From: Rhizobiaceae bacterium | GTDB taxonomy: Bacteria; Pseudomonadota; Alphaproteobacteria; Rhizobiales; Rhizobiaceae | Assembly: GCA_014238155.1 (NCBI GenBank) | Contig: JABABQ010000032.1 | Coordinates: forward strand, 62,001 to 126,000 | Direction of reading: 5' to 3' | DNA length: 64,000 nt | In this document: in pieces, positions 48,831 to 57,409 of the stretch | Layout of the letters: each line of letters begins with the position of its first letter | How positions within the stretch are numbered: the stretch's first letter is position 1 | Notes under the pieces: model-generated | The model's input: only the letters and a program-made list of their open reading frames with translations | What the model was told of the DNA's origin: nothing | Databases searched by the model: none | Made by a program: the position numbers and the translations under genes

Positions 48831-49358
48831 CTATTGATCCTGCTCCATCAACCCATTTACCAAATCGCGCTCTTCCGGTTCGATCATCCCGAATAGAAAA
48901 TCGCGAATGCTTTCCCGGTCCTTATTCTTGATACCTTCAATGGCACCCTTAATTCGGCGAGACTGCATGTGGGTCAATTGAATGGAAAGATTGCGGCCTT
49001 TTTGCGTTGGATACAAGAGTCGTTGACGACGGTCTTCAGGGCCGGCGATCTGAACCAGATGGCCACTTTCCACCAATTGTCGCAAAACCGGACCAAGACT
49101 CTGCTTGGTGATGCGTAGGATTTCGAGCAATTCTGCCACCACCATGCCGGGGCGTCGGTTGACGAAATGCAGCACCCGGTGATGAGCTCTGCCAAATCCA
49201 TATTCTTCCAACATGCCATCGGCGTCGGCGATAAAATCCCGGTAGGCAAAGAAAAACAACTCTACCAGAGGAAAGTCCAGATCCTCGTCCGGTTCCGGTG
49301 GGTCGAAAACCGGTTGGCCGGCACTATTTTCAGTTTTGTTTGCAGCGAGGCCAGACAT
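48831..49358 (-). CDS. MarR family transcriptional regulator
   Basis: A 175-residue winged-helix regulator: LGRAHHRVLHFVNRRPGMVVAELLEILRITKQSLGPVLRQL contains the DNA-binding helices, followed by the wing LVQIAGPEDRRQRLLYPTQKG. Such proteins usually repress nearby genes and respond to small ligands. It is upstream of the response regulator on the same strand (45 bp) and divergent from ilvE. Confidence 0.93.
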   Translation of the reverse strand: MSGLAANKTENSAGQPVFDPPEPDEDLDFPLVELFFFAYRDFIADADGMLEEYGFGRAHHRVLHFVNRRPGMVVAELLEILRITKQSLGPVLRQLVESGHLVQIAGPEDRRQRLLYPTQKGRNLSIQLTHMQSRRIKGAIEGIKNKDRESIRDFLFGMIEPEERDLVNGLMEQDQ

Positions 49359-49486
49359 GAGCGGACGTGGTATCCAGATATTGCATTTAGGTCAGGACGG
49401 TTGACATAACACATGCGGCGTCCATAGTAACCTAAGATTTTGATAGGGGCGGACCGGCCCCGGCACAACAGCAAAAGAGGTATTTT

Positions 49487-50362
49487 ATGGCTGGCGTTCC
49501 GTTTGACCAACTGGATGGAGACATCTGGTATAATGGAGAATTCGTCGAATGGGAAAATGCCCAGGTGCATGTGCTAACCCACGGGTTGCACTATGCAAGC
49601 GCCGTATTTGAAGGCGAGCGGGCTTATGGTGGAGAGATTTTCAAGCTAACTGAACATACCAAACGACTGCATAAGTCTGCCGAATACCTGGGATTTGAAA
49701 TTCCCTGGTCGGTACAGGAAATCGATGACGCCTGCGTTGCTGCCTTGAAACGGCAGGGCTTGTCCAATGCCTATATCCGTCCTGTTGCCTGGCGCGGCAG
49801 CGAGATGATGGGAGTCTCTGCCCAGGACAATAAGATAAACCTGGCCATCGCTGTGTGGGACTGGCCTTCCTATTTTGATCCGGCGCAGAAGATGAAAGGC
49901 ATACGCCTTGATATTGCTGAATGGAAGCGGCCGGATCCGGCGACCATTCCATGCAAATCGAAAGCTGCCGGTCTCTACATGATCTGCACTTTGTCAAAAC
50001 ACGCAGCAGAAGCCAAAGGTTATGCCGATGCGTTGATGTTTGATTATCGCGGTCGAGTTGCAGAATGCACCGGCGCCAATATTTTCTTCATTAAAGACAA
50101 TGTAATCCACACACCGACGCCAGACTGCTTCCTCGATGGTATCACGCGCCAAACAGTGATTGACTTGGCCGAACGCCGCCAATTTGAGGTGATTGAACGG
50201 GTCATCATGCCCGAAGAAATGTCAGGGTTTGAAGAGTGTTTCATCACCGGTTCAGCTGCTGAAGTCACTCCGGTATCAGAAATCGGACCTTACGATTTTA
50301 AGCCCGGAACGATCAGCAAACTGATGATCGAAGACTATGAAAACGAAGTGACTCCGGATTAG
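49487..50362 (+). CDS. ilvE: Branched-chain amino acid aminotransferase
   Basis: A 291-residue fold-type IV PLP enzyme that makes or degrades valine, leucine and isoleucine. Motifs: VHVLTHGLHYASAVFEGERAY at the N terminus, KRLHKSAEYLGFEIPW, the Schiff-base Lys within TIPCKSKAAGLYM (about residue 162), and VAECTGANIFFIKDNVIHTP in the C-terminal half. AAAGAGG precedes the ATG. The divergent MarR gene lies 128 bp away. Confidence 0.95.
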   Translation: MAGVPFDQLDGDIWYNGEFVEWENAQVHVLTHGLHYASAVFEGERAYGGEIFKLTEHTKRLHKSAEYLGFEIPWSVQEIDDACVAALKRQGLSNAYIRPVAWRGSEMMGVSAQDNKINLAIAVWDWPSYFDPAQKMKGIRLDIAEWKRPDPATIPCKSKAAGLYMICTLSKHAAEAKGYADALMFDYRGRVAECTGANIFFIKDNVIHTPTPDCFLDGITRQTVIDLAERRQFEVIERVIMPEEMSGFEECFITGSAAEVTPVSEIGPYDFKPGTISKLMIEDYENEVTPD

Positions 50363-50498
50363 GTCGCGCCATTATCACCCAATCTTCGAAGAATATGAAT
50401 CAGTGAAAAGTGGAACTTATAGTTGACTTGACGTAAGGGAAGCTGAATTATCGGATTTAACCCGCACTGGGCGGGCAACCATTGCGGAGGAAATATCA

Positions 50499-50804
50499 AT
50501 GGAAGCACTTTTACCAATCGTTATTCAGGTCATTGCTGGTATTATGGGCGGTGGTGGCATCGCCTCTGTGCTCAAAGGCGTAAATATGGGAGCGACCGGT
50601 AACCTGATCGCCGGGGCTCTGGGTGGCCTTGGTGGTGGCTCCATACTGGGCATGTTAGGCGGTGCCGGTGCTGGAGCGGCAGCAGGTGATGCTGCTGGCG
50701 GCGGCATGTTGGGAAGCATGATCGGCTCAGCAATCGGTGGCGGCGCGGGTGGTGCCATCTTAACCGCTGTTGCTGGAATGGTAATGAATAAAATGAAGGG
50801 ATAG
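50499..50804 (+). CDS. Glycine-rich small membrane protein
   Basis: A 101-residue protein made almost wholly of Gly, Ala, Met, Leu and Ile, with GxxxG-like repeats (GGGSILGMLGGAGAGAAAG, GSMIGSAIGGGAGGAI). It has an N-terminal hydrophobic stretch and a Lys-rich end (MNKMKG). GGAGG lies upstream of the ATG. Function unknown; the pattern suggests tightly packed membrane helices or a lipid-associated protein. Confidence 0.75.
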   Translation: MEALLPIVIQVIAGIMGGGGIASVLKGVNMGATGNLIAGALGGLGGGSILGMLGGAGAGAAAGDAAGGGMLGSMIGSAIGGGAGGAILTAVAGMVMNKMKG

Positions 50805-50901
50805 TTCCCTCGATGCCATTTATGGTGTCAACAATCGTGGTAATGAACGGGTGATGTCGGAAAATAATCTCGACACCACCCGTTTTCATGAGGGATTTTG
50901 A

Positions 50902-51543
50902 ATGGCCAATCTTCAAATCACCATTGTAGCTGTGACCGCGTTTCAGCAAAACTGCACGCTGATGTGGGATGAAGAGAGCAAAGACGGCGTGATTATCGAT
51001 CCAGGCGGAGACAATGACCGCGTCAAAGAGGCAATCTCCGAACTCGGCATTAAACCGACGGCCATCTGGCTGACCCACGGACATATCGATCACGCCGCCG
51101 GCGCCATGGAAATGAAAGAGGATTACGGGATCGATATTGTCGGGCCGCACAAAGACGATTTGCCGCTGCTTGATGGGTTGGAAAAACAGGCACAGATGTT
51201 TGGTCTTGAAGGTCAGGTGCGAAATTGCCGGCCAGACCGATGGCTCGAAGAGGGTGAAGTGATGCACATTGGGGAACATCAGTTCGATGTTTTTCATTGT
51301 CCGGGTCACGCACCCGGCCATGTGGTTTTTTATAATAAAAAGGCAGGATTTGCCCATGTGGGGGATGTATTATTTGCCGGATCAATCGGGCGGACCGATC
51401 TGCCGGGGGGGGACCACGAGGCGCTAATCAACTCGATCAAGACCAAGCTGATGGCCTGGCCGGACGACGTACAATTCATTTGCGGACATGGTCCTGCCAG
51501 TTCTATCGGGCAGGAACGCTCCAGCAATCCCTTCCTGGTTTGA
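50902..51543 (+). CDS. Metallo-beta-lactamase fold hydrolase (YcbL/glyoxalase II-like)
   Basis: A 213-residue dinuclear zinc hydrolase. The metal motif is LTHGHIDHAAG (about residues 57-67), with further ligands in FHCPGHAPGHVVF and the C-terminal FICGHGP. LFAGSIGRTDLPGGD is typical of the YcbL group. It probably hydrolyses a thioester such as S-lactoylglutathione. The ATG at 50902 has GAGGGA upstream. Confidence 0.92.
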   Translation: MANLQITIVAVTAFQQNCTLMWDEESKDGVIIDPGGDNDRVKEAISELGIKPTAIWLTHGHIDHAAGAMEMKEDYGIDIVGPHKDDLPLLDGLEKQAQMFGLEGQVRNCRPDRWLEEGEVMHIGEHQFDVFHCPGHAPGHVVFYNKKAGFAHVGDVLFAGSIGRTDLPGGDHEALINSIKTKLMAWPDDVQFICGHGPASSIGQERSSNPFLV

Positions 51544-51620
51544 TTGTTCCATTATCCAGCCGCACTGGTTAACTATGCTTCCTGGCAATTTGCTGGTTAT
51601 TTTGCTCACTTCACCCTAGC

Positions 51621-51654
51621 AAAAGGCCTCACTGAAAAGAGTTCAAGCGAGGCC
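51621..51654 (-). terminator. Rho-independent terminator of the TPR protein gene
   Basis: On the minus strand GGCCTCGCT and AGTGAGGCC pair (one G-U) around a 12-base loop, followed by TTTT. It is 31 bp past the stop codon at 51686. Confidence 0.75.
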
Positions 51655-51685
51655 AGGATGTTGAATGCATTTATCCCACTTATGA

Positions 51686-52228
51686 CTACTGAGAAATGTG
51701 GCGAATGATTTCCGTTTCCAGCATTGAATATTCACGGCAGTCTTTGCCGCAACGTTTTTCAATTTCGGCGAGTTGCTCGCGTGCCTTGTCGACTTTGCCC
51801 AATTGCAGAAAGGCTTCGCCCATATATTCCATCACCAGAGTATAATCCGGGTCCTCACGCAGAGCAGCGGCGTAATACGTCAGGCCTTTTTCGATGCGAC
51901 CAAGCTTGCGGTTGGAATATCCCAAATAGTTGAGAATACGTGGGTCATTCTTGTTTTCCGCGAGTTCCAGAACCACGATCGCTTCTTCATAACGCCGGTT
52001 ATAAGCCAGGTCCCGCGCAGCTTCGTATATATTATCGTCGTCCAGTTCGCTGGATTTCTTTGGCAGCACACAAAGGCGCTTTTTCTTGTCCCACACTTTG
52101 CCATTGATGCAGGTGGGAGTTTCGATCGTGGAGCCGCCATCTCCGGCCGCGAACACCGAACCGGTGAACGCCGCGCCGCCAAGCAAAATGCTGGCCGCCA
52201 ATGCGGTTTTTAGAGATTGAGACAACAT
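51686..52228 (-). CDS. Exported tetratricopeptide repeat protein
   Basis: A 180-residue periplasmic protein with a signal peptide (about 1-27; ILLGGAAFTGSVFA), a short Cys-containing segment (TPTCINGKVWDKKKRLCV) and about three TPR units (DDNIYEAARDLAYNRRYEEAIVVLE, DPRILNYLGYSNRKLGRIEKGL, DYTLVMEYMGEAFLQLGKVDKA). It likely binds partner proteins. GGAGAATAAC precedes the ATG at 52228. A terminator follows. Confidence 0.88.
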   Translation of the reverse strand: MLSQSLKTALAASILLGGAAFTGSVFAAGDGGSTIETPTCINGKVWDKKKRLCVLPKKSSELDDDNIYEAARDLAYNRRYEEAIVVLELAENKNDPRILNYLGYSNRKLGRIEKGLTYYAAALREDPDYTLVMEYMGEAFLQLGKVDKAREQLAEIEKRCGKDCREYSMLETEIIRHISQ

Positions 52229-52436
52229 GTTATTCTCCAATTTGTCTGTACCGGTCGACGCCCCTGAATGCTCAAGTTACGGTTGGACGCCCTTCGAAGT
52301 TTCAGATTAGCGTTGAAAAAAGACTTTGTCATGTGACAGGTGGCAAGTCGTGAAGTGCATAACGTTATTGTGCTTGCACTTTATATAGCTTGGTTCTAGC
52401 AGATTATTCTGCACTGCCTTTTCTGGAATTTGAATA

Positions 52437-53363
52437 ATGTCACGCAGATCAGCAAACCTGTTGTTGCTTGTTGCCGGCCTTGTATGGGGACTTGGTTTTG
52501 TCGCGCAGGAAACGGCGATGGAGGATATCGGCCCCTTCACCTTCATGACTTTGCGCTTTGCCCTGGCTTCCCTTGCACTCGTGCCATTTGTGCTGATCGA
52601 ACACCGTCGGACAGCGAATTCTGGTAAAAACGTGCTGGCAATTTCGCCAGGCGACTGGCTGGCAATTTCAATAGTCGGGCTGATGTTTTTTCTGGCGATG
52701 GCATTTCAGCAAATCGGCATGTTGGGCACCACAGTTTCAAATGCTGGAGTGTTGACGGGACTTTACGTTGTTTTGACACCGATGCTGGCATTTTTTGCCC
52801 TCGGCCAAAGACAACCCAAACTCGTCTGGCCCGCAGCCGTCTTGGCATTTTTTGGCATCTGGCTGCTCGGTGGCGGTGGTTTGGACCAGCTGACGTGGGG
52901 AGACTGGTTTGTGATATTCGGAGCGATTTTCGCCGGATTGCACGTCCTTGCCATGGGCCATGTTGTGACCGGCCTGCGCCGACCTGCTGCAATCGCATCT
53001 GCGCAGTTTGCCGTTGCTGGCGTTTTGTCGGCTTTGGGATTTATCTCTGCCCGTCTCATGCAGTGGCAATATGAACCGTTGGTATCGGTGCAAACCATGC
53101 TGTCGGCTGCTCCTGAAATCCTGTATGCGGCGTTGTTTGCAGGTGCGTTGGCGTTTTTGTTGATGGCAATCTGTCAACAATATACCCGTGCAGCTGATGC
53201 AGCTGTCCTGATGTCATCCGAGGCATTGTTTGCAATAGCTGCAGGAGCTGTTTTGCTGGGCGAAAGACTGACCTGGATCGGATATTCGGGTGGAATCTTA
53301 CTGTTTTTGGCAATCACGATAACGAGTCTGTCGGCCGCCAAATTCAAGGAATCTGTAGCTTAA
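52437..53363 (+). CDS. EamA/DMT family transporter
   Basis: A 308-residue inner-membrane protein with ten predicted helices in two EamA repeats. VAGLVWGLGFVAQETAMEDIGPFTFMTLRFALA marks the first repeat, and the second ends with FLLMAICQQYTRAADAAVLMSSEALFAIAAGAVLLGE. Members export amino acids or metabolites by proton exchange. Start at 52437 after an AT-rich gap; AGGxG is not clear. Substrate unknown. Confidence 0.9.
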   Translation: MSRRSANLLLLVAGLVWGLGFVAQETAMEDIGPFTFMTLRFALASLALVPFVLIEHRRTANSGKNVLAISPGDWLAISIVGLMFFLAMAFQQIGMLGTTVSNAGVLTGLYVVLTPMLAFFALGQRQPKLVWPAAVLAFFGIWLLGGGGLDQLTWGDWFVIFGAIFAGLHVLAMGHVVTGLRRPAAIASAQFAVAGVLSALGFISARLMQWQYEPLVSVQTMLSAAPEILYAALFAGALAFLLMAICQQYTRAADAAVLMSSEALFAIAAGAVLLGERLTWIGYSGGILLFLAITITSLSAAKFKESVA

Positions 53364-53649
53364 TTTCAAAAAGTGCTTGCAAAAGTCTCAAAACCGCAGC
53401 CATTATTTCGCAGTTCGGGTCAAAATATGCCCGGAGACTGGAAACGAGCCGTTTGATTGGGCAGTTGTTGCTGTCAAATTCAGACGGGCCCAGGGAAGCC
53501 TTTTGATCGCGATGAGCGGGTCAGATGCGTGATGCCCCCCTTCCCGAAGGCAATCTATAAAAGAGCATCACTTCCTTTCCCCGTCGCAGAAGCCTGGATT
53601 TTCTGCATGTCTAAATGCAGGCATCACACTTGGGAAAAGGAAATCCCCT

Positions 53650-53859
53650 ATGCAAGGCACCGTAAAATTCTTCAACGCCGCCAAGGGTTATGGGTTCATC
53701 ACGCCTGATGACGGCGAGAAAGACATCTTTGTGCATATCTCTGCTGTTGAACAATCGGGTCTGGGGTCTTTGGAAGAAGGCCAGAAGATTACTTTTGAGG
53801 TCGAACCTGACAAAAAGGGTAAGGGTCCAAAGGCCATCGACTTAAAACTGGTCGTTTAA
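53650..53859 (+). CDS. cspA: Cold-shock protein CspA family
   Basis: A 69-residue single OB-fold RNA chaperone. RNP1 is KGYGFIT (residues 12-18) and RNP2 is DIFVHIS. It melts RNA structure after cold shock or in stationary phase. AAAGGA precedes the ATG. The 286-bp upstream region holds a CTGCAT/ATGCAG hairpin at 53603-53620 and may carry a regulatory leader. A 20-bp perfect palindrome lies 42 bp past the stop. Confidence 0.96.
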   Translation: MQGTVKFFNAAKGYGFITPDDGEKDIFVHISAVEQSGLGSLEEGQKITFEVEPDKKGKGPKAIDLKLVV

Positions 53860-53900
53860 CTCGCATAAATTTAAAACTCTCCACGATCTCGCATGAGTTT

Positions 53901-53920
53901 TATTGCATACGTATGCAATA
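53901..53920. promoter_or_regulatory. 20-bp perfect palindrome between cspA and the dehalogenase gene
   Basis: TATTGCATACGTATGCAATA is fully self-complementary. It lies between two converging genes (cspA and the dehalogenase gene), 16 bp from the latter's stop codon. No T tract follows on either strand, so it is not a usual terminator; it resembles a dimeric regulator site. Confidence 0.5.
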
Positions 53921-53936
53921 TCGGGTGCCTTGAATG

Positions 53937-54842
53937 TCACTTCTCTGCAAATGCTTCAACTGCCCGTTTTGCTACGACGGCTCCCCATTCCTGCACAAAA
54001 TGGCCCGCTTCCTCTATGATCATCGGTTGCGGACATCCGTTGATGATTTCGCGCATTTTTAACATGACGTCTGGTCCCAATACCGGATCTTGTGCGCCTA
54101 TGGCCATGAAACTTTGTCCCTGCCACCGAGTTTTCCAGAAATCTGCAGCGCGCTTGCTGGTCTCGGCACCCGTCATGCCGGGTTCAACCATCACCATTTC
54201 CGGGAAACGGCGCATTCCGGCCTTGAACGTAATGTCCGGGAATGGTGCATTATATGCCTGCTGTTCGGCTTCGCTGAGTATGGGTGTGGTTCGTTTCATC
54301 AATGCGCCAACATTCATATCCGGATTGGCCGCGACATATGCCCGCCAATCGAGAAAAGCCTGACTTGGGGCGCGTCCCATCGCCAGGACGGTGTTCATAA
54401 TCAACAATCGGTCGAAACGTTGTGGCATGTCTTGCGGCAGGGTAAGCCCAAGAAGCCCTCCCCAATCTTGCACAACCAATGTAATATTTCTGAGGTCCAG
54501 CCGTTCGATCAGGGCCAGAATCATATTGCGGTGAAAATGAAAGTCATAGATGGCATCATTTATGGGTTTGTCCGAGCGGCCAAACCCGAGCCAGTCAGGC
54601 GCTATCACGCGGGCACCACCGGCAACGAAATGTGGGATCATTTTCCGGTAGAGATAGCTCCAGGTGGGCTGTCCGTGGAGGCACAGATAGGTCTGTTCGG
54701 TGTTTTGTGGTGCTTCATCGACATAGTGCACGCGCAGACCTTCATAGCCGGCTAAATCGTCGACATAATGAGGCTCATACGGCCAGTCTGGCAAATTCAA
54801 AAACCGTTCTTCCGGCGTGGTCAGAGATGGAATCTTGGACAC
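53937..54842 (-). CDS. Haloalkane dehalogenase-like alpha/beta hydrolase (HLD-I, DhlA-like)
   Basis: A 301-residue protein close in pattern to DhlA of Xanthobacter (310 residues), which hydrolyses 1,2-dichloroethane and other haloalkanes. Nucleophile Asp126 and halide-binding Trp127 are in LVVQDWGGLLGLTLP; the cap-domain Trp166 (FLDWRAY) fits the second halide ligand; the catalytic acid is Asp252 in IGAQDPVLGPD and His281 is in AGHFVQEWG. Oxyanion region: HGQPTWSYLYRK. The GTG at 54842 has AAGGGGAA upstream. Substrate range is not known; a related hydrolase function cannot be excluded. Confidence 0.85.
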   Translation of the reverse strand: MSKIPSLTTPEERFLNLPDWPYEPHYVDDLAGYEGLRVHYVDEAPQNTEQTYLCLHGQPTWSYLYRKMIPHFVAGGARVIAPDWLGFGRSDKPINDAIYDFHFHRNMILALIERLDLRNITLVVQDWGGLLGLTLPQDMPQRFDRLLIMNTVLAMGRAPSQAFLDWRAYVAANPDMNVGALMKRTTPILSEAEQQAYNAPFPDITFKAGMRRFPEMVMVEPGMTGAETSKRAADFWKTRWQGQSFMAIGAQDPVLGPDVMLKMREIINGCPQPMIIEEAGHFVQEWGAVVAKRAVEAFAEK

Positions 54843-54973
54843 GAAATTTCCCCTTGAGATCAACTATGCAGCACCGGGAAGGCAGTATTTAACCTAGCGT
54901 ATTCTGTAGCTCAACTTCAATGCGCGGGACCAGACCGTCCAAACACCGGTTCTGACCAGTGTTTGCCAATATC

Positions 54974-55315
54974 TCACATCAGCCGCTCGCCGTTGGGAAC
55001 TGACTTATCAATTGTGGCCAGTACGATGTCACCATTTTGATCGGCATAGCCCAGAGTCAACACTTCCGATCTGACGGGCCCTATCTGACGAGGTGGAAAA
55101 TTGGTCACTGCCATGACCTGGCGTCCAACAAGATCTTCGACCGTATAGTGGACCGTGATCTGTGCAGAAGACTTCTTTTCGCCAATCTCGGGGCCAAAAT
55201 CGATCAATAACTTGTAGGCTGGTTTGCGGGCTTCTGGAAAAACTTCCGCCTTAACGATTGTTCCGGCCCGTATGTCGACCTTCATAAAGTCATCGAAGGT
55301 AATCTGCTCGGGCAT
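54974..55315 (-). CDS. csaA: tRNA-binding domain protein CsaA
   Basis: A 113-residue OB-fold protein: ITFDDFMKVDIRAGTIVKAEVFPEARKPAYKLLIDFG then SSAQITVHYTVEDLVGRQVMAVTNFPPRQIG. CsaA is a dimeric tRNA-binding protein with reported chaperone activity in the export pathway of Bacillus. The ATG at 55315 sits 3 bp downstream of the proC stop codon (55318-55320), so the two are probably co-translated. Confidence 0.93.
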   Translation of the reverse strand: MPEQITFDDFMKVDIRAGTIVKAEVFPEARKPAYKLLIDFGPEIGEKKSSAQITVHYTVEDLVGRQVMAVTNFPPRQIGPVRSEVLTLGYADQNGDIVLATIDKSVPNGERLM

Positions 55316-55317
55316 GT

Positions 55318-56148
55318 TCAACCAGCCAGTTCACGTGATCTCTTGGTCGCTGCGGATACAGCTTCACGTAACAGGTCGGGGAAACCGTCTGCTGCCATCA
55401 GAACTTCAAGCGCTGCCTGGGTTGTGCCATTGGGAGAAGTAACATTTCTTCGCAGCTGGGAAGGGGACAATTCCGATTGGCGCATCAGTTCGCCGGCGCC
55501 GCTGACTGTTGCTTCGGCCAGCGTTGCTGCAAGTTGAACCGGCAAACCGGCTGCCTCACCTGCCTCTGCAAGAGCTTCAGCAAGATGGAAAACATATGCA
55601 GGACCGCTGCCGGAGACACCGGTGACGGCATCCATCAGCAACTCGTCCTCGACCCATTCCACCTGGCCAATGGCAGACAATACTTTCGTCACGATCGATC
55701 TTTGAGCATCGCTGACGCGGGTGTTTGGCACACATACGGTAATGCCACGCTGCACCATCGCGGGGGTGTTTGGCATAGCACGAATAACGCGCGGGCTGAC
55801 ATCTGCAAATGGGGCGGACAACTTGGCAATCGTTGTGCCGGCGGCAACCGACACAAGCGCGTTTTCACCGTCAACAAGACCGGCGAGTCCGGGCAACACC
55901 ACTTCCATAATCTGCGGTTTGACGGCGACAACAATAAAATCGGGCCGCTTGGCGTCCTTGGCGTCGGTGACGTGATTGACACCCTGCTCTGCCATCAGGT
56001 CCAGCATGTAAAGTGGCGGTTTGGGATCAATAACCGTAATGGTTGCCGGGTCATGTCCCGCTGCAAGCCAACCACTCAGCATTGCGCCACCCATATTTCC
56101 GGCGCCTATCAGACATATGGTCGGCGAGACGTGCAACTGGGAGGACAT
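55318..56148 (-). CDS. proC: Pyrroline-5-carboxylate reductase
   Basis: A 276-residue NAD(P)H enzyme of the last step of proline synthesis. N-terminal Rossmann motif ICLIGAGNMGGAMLSGW (about 11-27), AVKPQIMEVVLP, RAMPNTPAMVQRG, and the C-terminal dimer domain with DAVTGVSGSGPAYVFHLAEA and TSPNGTTQAAL. The ATG at 56148 overlaps the region of the upstream ybjN-like gene end with a 5-bp gap. Confidence 0.96.
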   Translation of the reverse strand: MSSQLHVSPTICLIGAGNMGGAMLSGWLAAGHDPATITVIDPKPPLYMLDLMAEQGVNHVTDAKDAKRPDFIVVAVKPQIMEVVLPGLAGLVDGENALVSVAAGTTIAKLSAPFADVSPRVIRAMPNTPAMVQRGITVCVPNTRVSDAQRSIVTKVLSAIGQVEWVEDELLMDAVTGVSGSGPAYVFHLAEALAEAGEAAGLPVQLAATLAEATVSGAGELMRQSELSPSQLRRNVTSPNGTTQAALEVLMAADGFPDLLREAVSAATKRSRELAG

Positions 56149-56153
56149 TACAC

Positions 56154-56654
56154 TTATGCCTCGCCAACCGTGTCGAACAGCACGCTGTCCAACGCCTCCG
56201 TCGCGGACTTGCCAGCCCAGACGACGAATTGAAATGCCTGATAATACCGTTCGCAGGACGACAGCGCGGCCTGCAGTAAACATTCTATTTGTGCTTCATT
56301 GACCTCTGCACCACCGGACAGTGGAATGGCCTGCCGAAACAGAACCGATCCATCCTGAGGCCAGACTTCAAAATGCCCGAACAGCAATTGTTCGTTGATC
56401 TGCGAAAGCAGTCGCATGGTTTCGATAAGGCGCTTTTTTGGCACACGCATGTCAAACCCGCAGGCAATGTGCAGGGCTTCAAAATCTTCCATCCAGGAAA
56501 AGGAAACGCTGTAATCCGTCCAAATACCTTGAACTAGAATAGCAATCTCGTCATCGGCTGAACGTTCAAACGACCATTTATTGAAATCCGCAACCTGCTC
56601 AATCGCATCGACTGGATGACTGCCTCTTTCCATAAGTGACTCACTAATGCCCAT
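56154..56654 (-). CDS. YbjN domain-containing protein
   Basis: A 166-residue protein (ATG at 56654, preceded by AAGGAAGAG). It carries the YbjN/DUF1790-like fold, related to type III secretion chaperones: WSFERSADDEIAILVQGIW, LHIACGFDMRVPKKR and YYQAFQFVVWAGKSATEAL. Function unknown, perhaps a general chaperone or regulator. It is upstream of proC on the same strand, 5 bp from its start. Confidence 0.85.
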   Translation of the reverse strand: MGISESLMERGSHPVDAIEQVADFNKWSFERSADDEIAILVQGIWTDYSVSFSWMEDFEALHIACGFDMRVPKKRLIETMRLLSQINEQLLFGHFEVWPQDGSVLFRQAIPLSGGAEVNEAQIECLLQAALSSCERYYQAFQFVVWAGKSATEALDSVLFDTVGEA

Positions 56655-56954
56655 CAAAATTCGCTCTTCCTTCAAGCACCACTACTCAATCAGGCACCGC
56701 ATAGTGGACGCCTGTTCAACGATAAAACTTCGCGGGAAAACCCTGAAACGCGAAACCGTCCCGAATCATTTATTGAATTCACCATAATACGAGATGCGTC
56801 CCAACGAACCCCGCTGTGCAAATCATGCACAGAATCACAGACTTGGACGTTGAATCAAAGTTTCGAATTATCCCGGTAAATGATTCAAAAGAATCAGATT
56901 TTCAAAACTTATCCACGGGCAAATTTATTATTGGAAGTTTACCCAAATGGGCCA
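56655..56954. other. Intergenic region between ybjN-like gene and ubiK
   Basis: 300 bp without a supported gene. A DnaA-box-like TTATCCACG at about 56909 differs at one position from the consensus and stands alone. Promoter of the ybjN-proC-csaA group should be here. Confidence 0.45.
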
Positions 56955-57272
56955 CTATTTTTTTGCTGCGGTTTTGCGTGCCGCCGACTTCTTGGCAGCC
57001 GGCTTTTTGACAGATGCCTGAACCACGGTTTTCAGCTCTTCAATTTCGGCTTTCAGAGCTTCATTTTCCATGCGCGCCTTTGATGCCATTTCCTTCACGG
57101 CTTCAAACTCATCGCGCTGAACCAGGTCCATTTGCAACAAAAAACGTTCGGCCTGGCTTTTCATCGCTCCTTCAACTTCGCGCCGCGCGCCCTGAGCGAC
57201 ACCGGCGGCGTCTGTCATCAATTTTGCAAACTCATCCATCAGGCGAGATGGTCCTTGATTGCCTTGGTTCAT
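56955..57272 (-). CDS. UbiK family accessory factor (BMFP)
   Basis: A 105-residue helical protein: residues 7-40 contain SRLMDEFAKLMTDAAGVAQG, then a coiled coil (about 55-88) rich in Glu and Lys, and a Lys/Ala-rich tail (KKPAAKKSAARKTAAKK). The family (membrane fusogenic / BMFP, UbiK in E. coli) assists the ubiquinone biosynthesis complex. GGAGC precedes the ATG. It is divergent from lgt. Confidence 0.85.
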   Translation of the reverse strand: MNQGNQGPSRLMDEFAKLMTDAAGVAQGARREVEGAMKSQAERFLLQMDLVQRDEFEAVKEMASKARMENEALKAEIEELKTVVQASVKKPAAKKSAARKTAAKK

Positions 57273-57409
57273 GACTTTGCTCCAAAAGTTGATGTCCGAC
57301 CTTTACCTAGGACCTTGCATCCACGACTTCAACCGCAAGTATGCCGCAGCTTGATGCCGCGTGAGTTTCCGGGCAAAACCAAAACCACCATCCCAACCGG
57401 ACATCCCCA

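Noticed and set aside
50572-51357. 261-codon minus-strand frame
   Set aside because: Antisense to the glycine-rich gene and the metallo-beta-lactamase-fold gene, both of which have good starts and recognisable sequence.
56909-56917. DnaA box-like TTATCCACG
   Set aside because: A single site with one mismatch and no AT-rich unwinding region or other boxes; not an origin.
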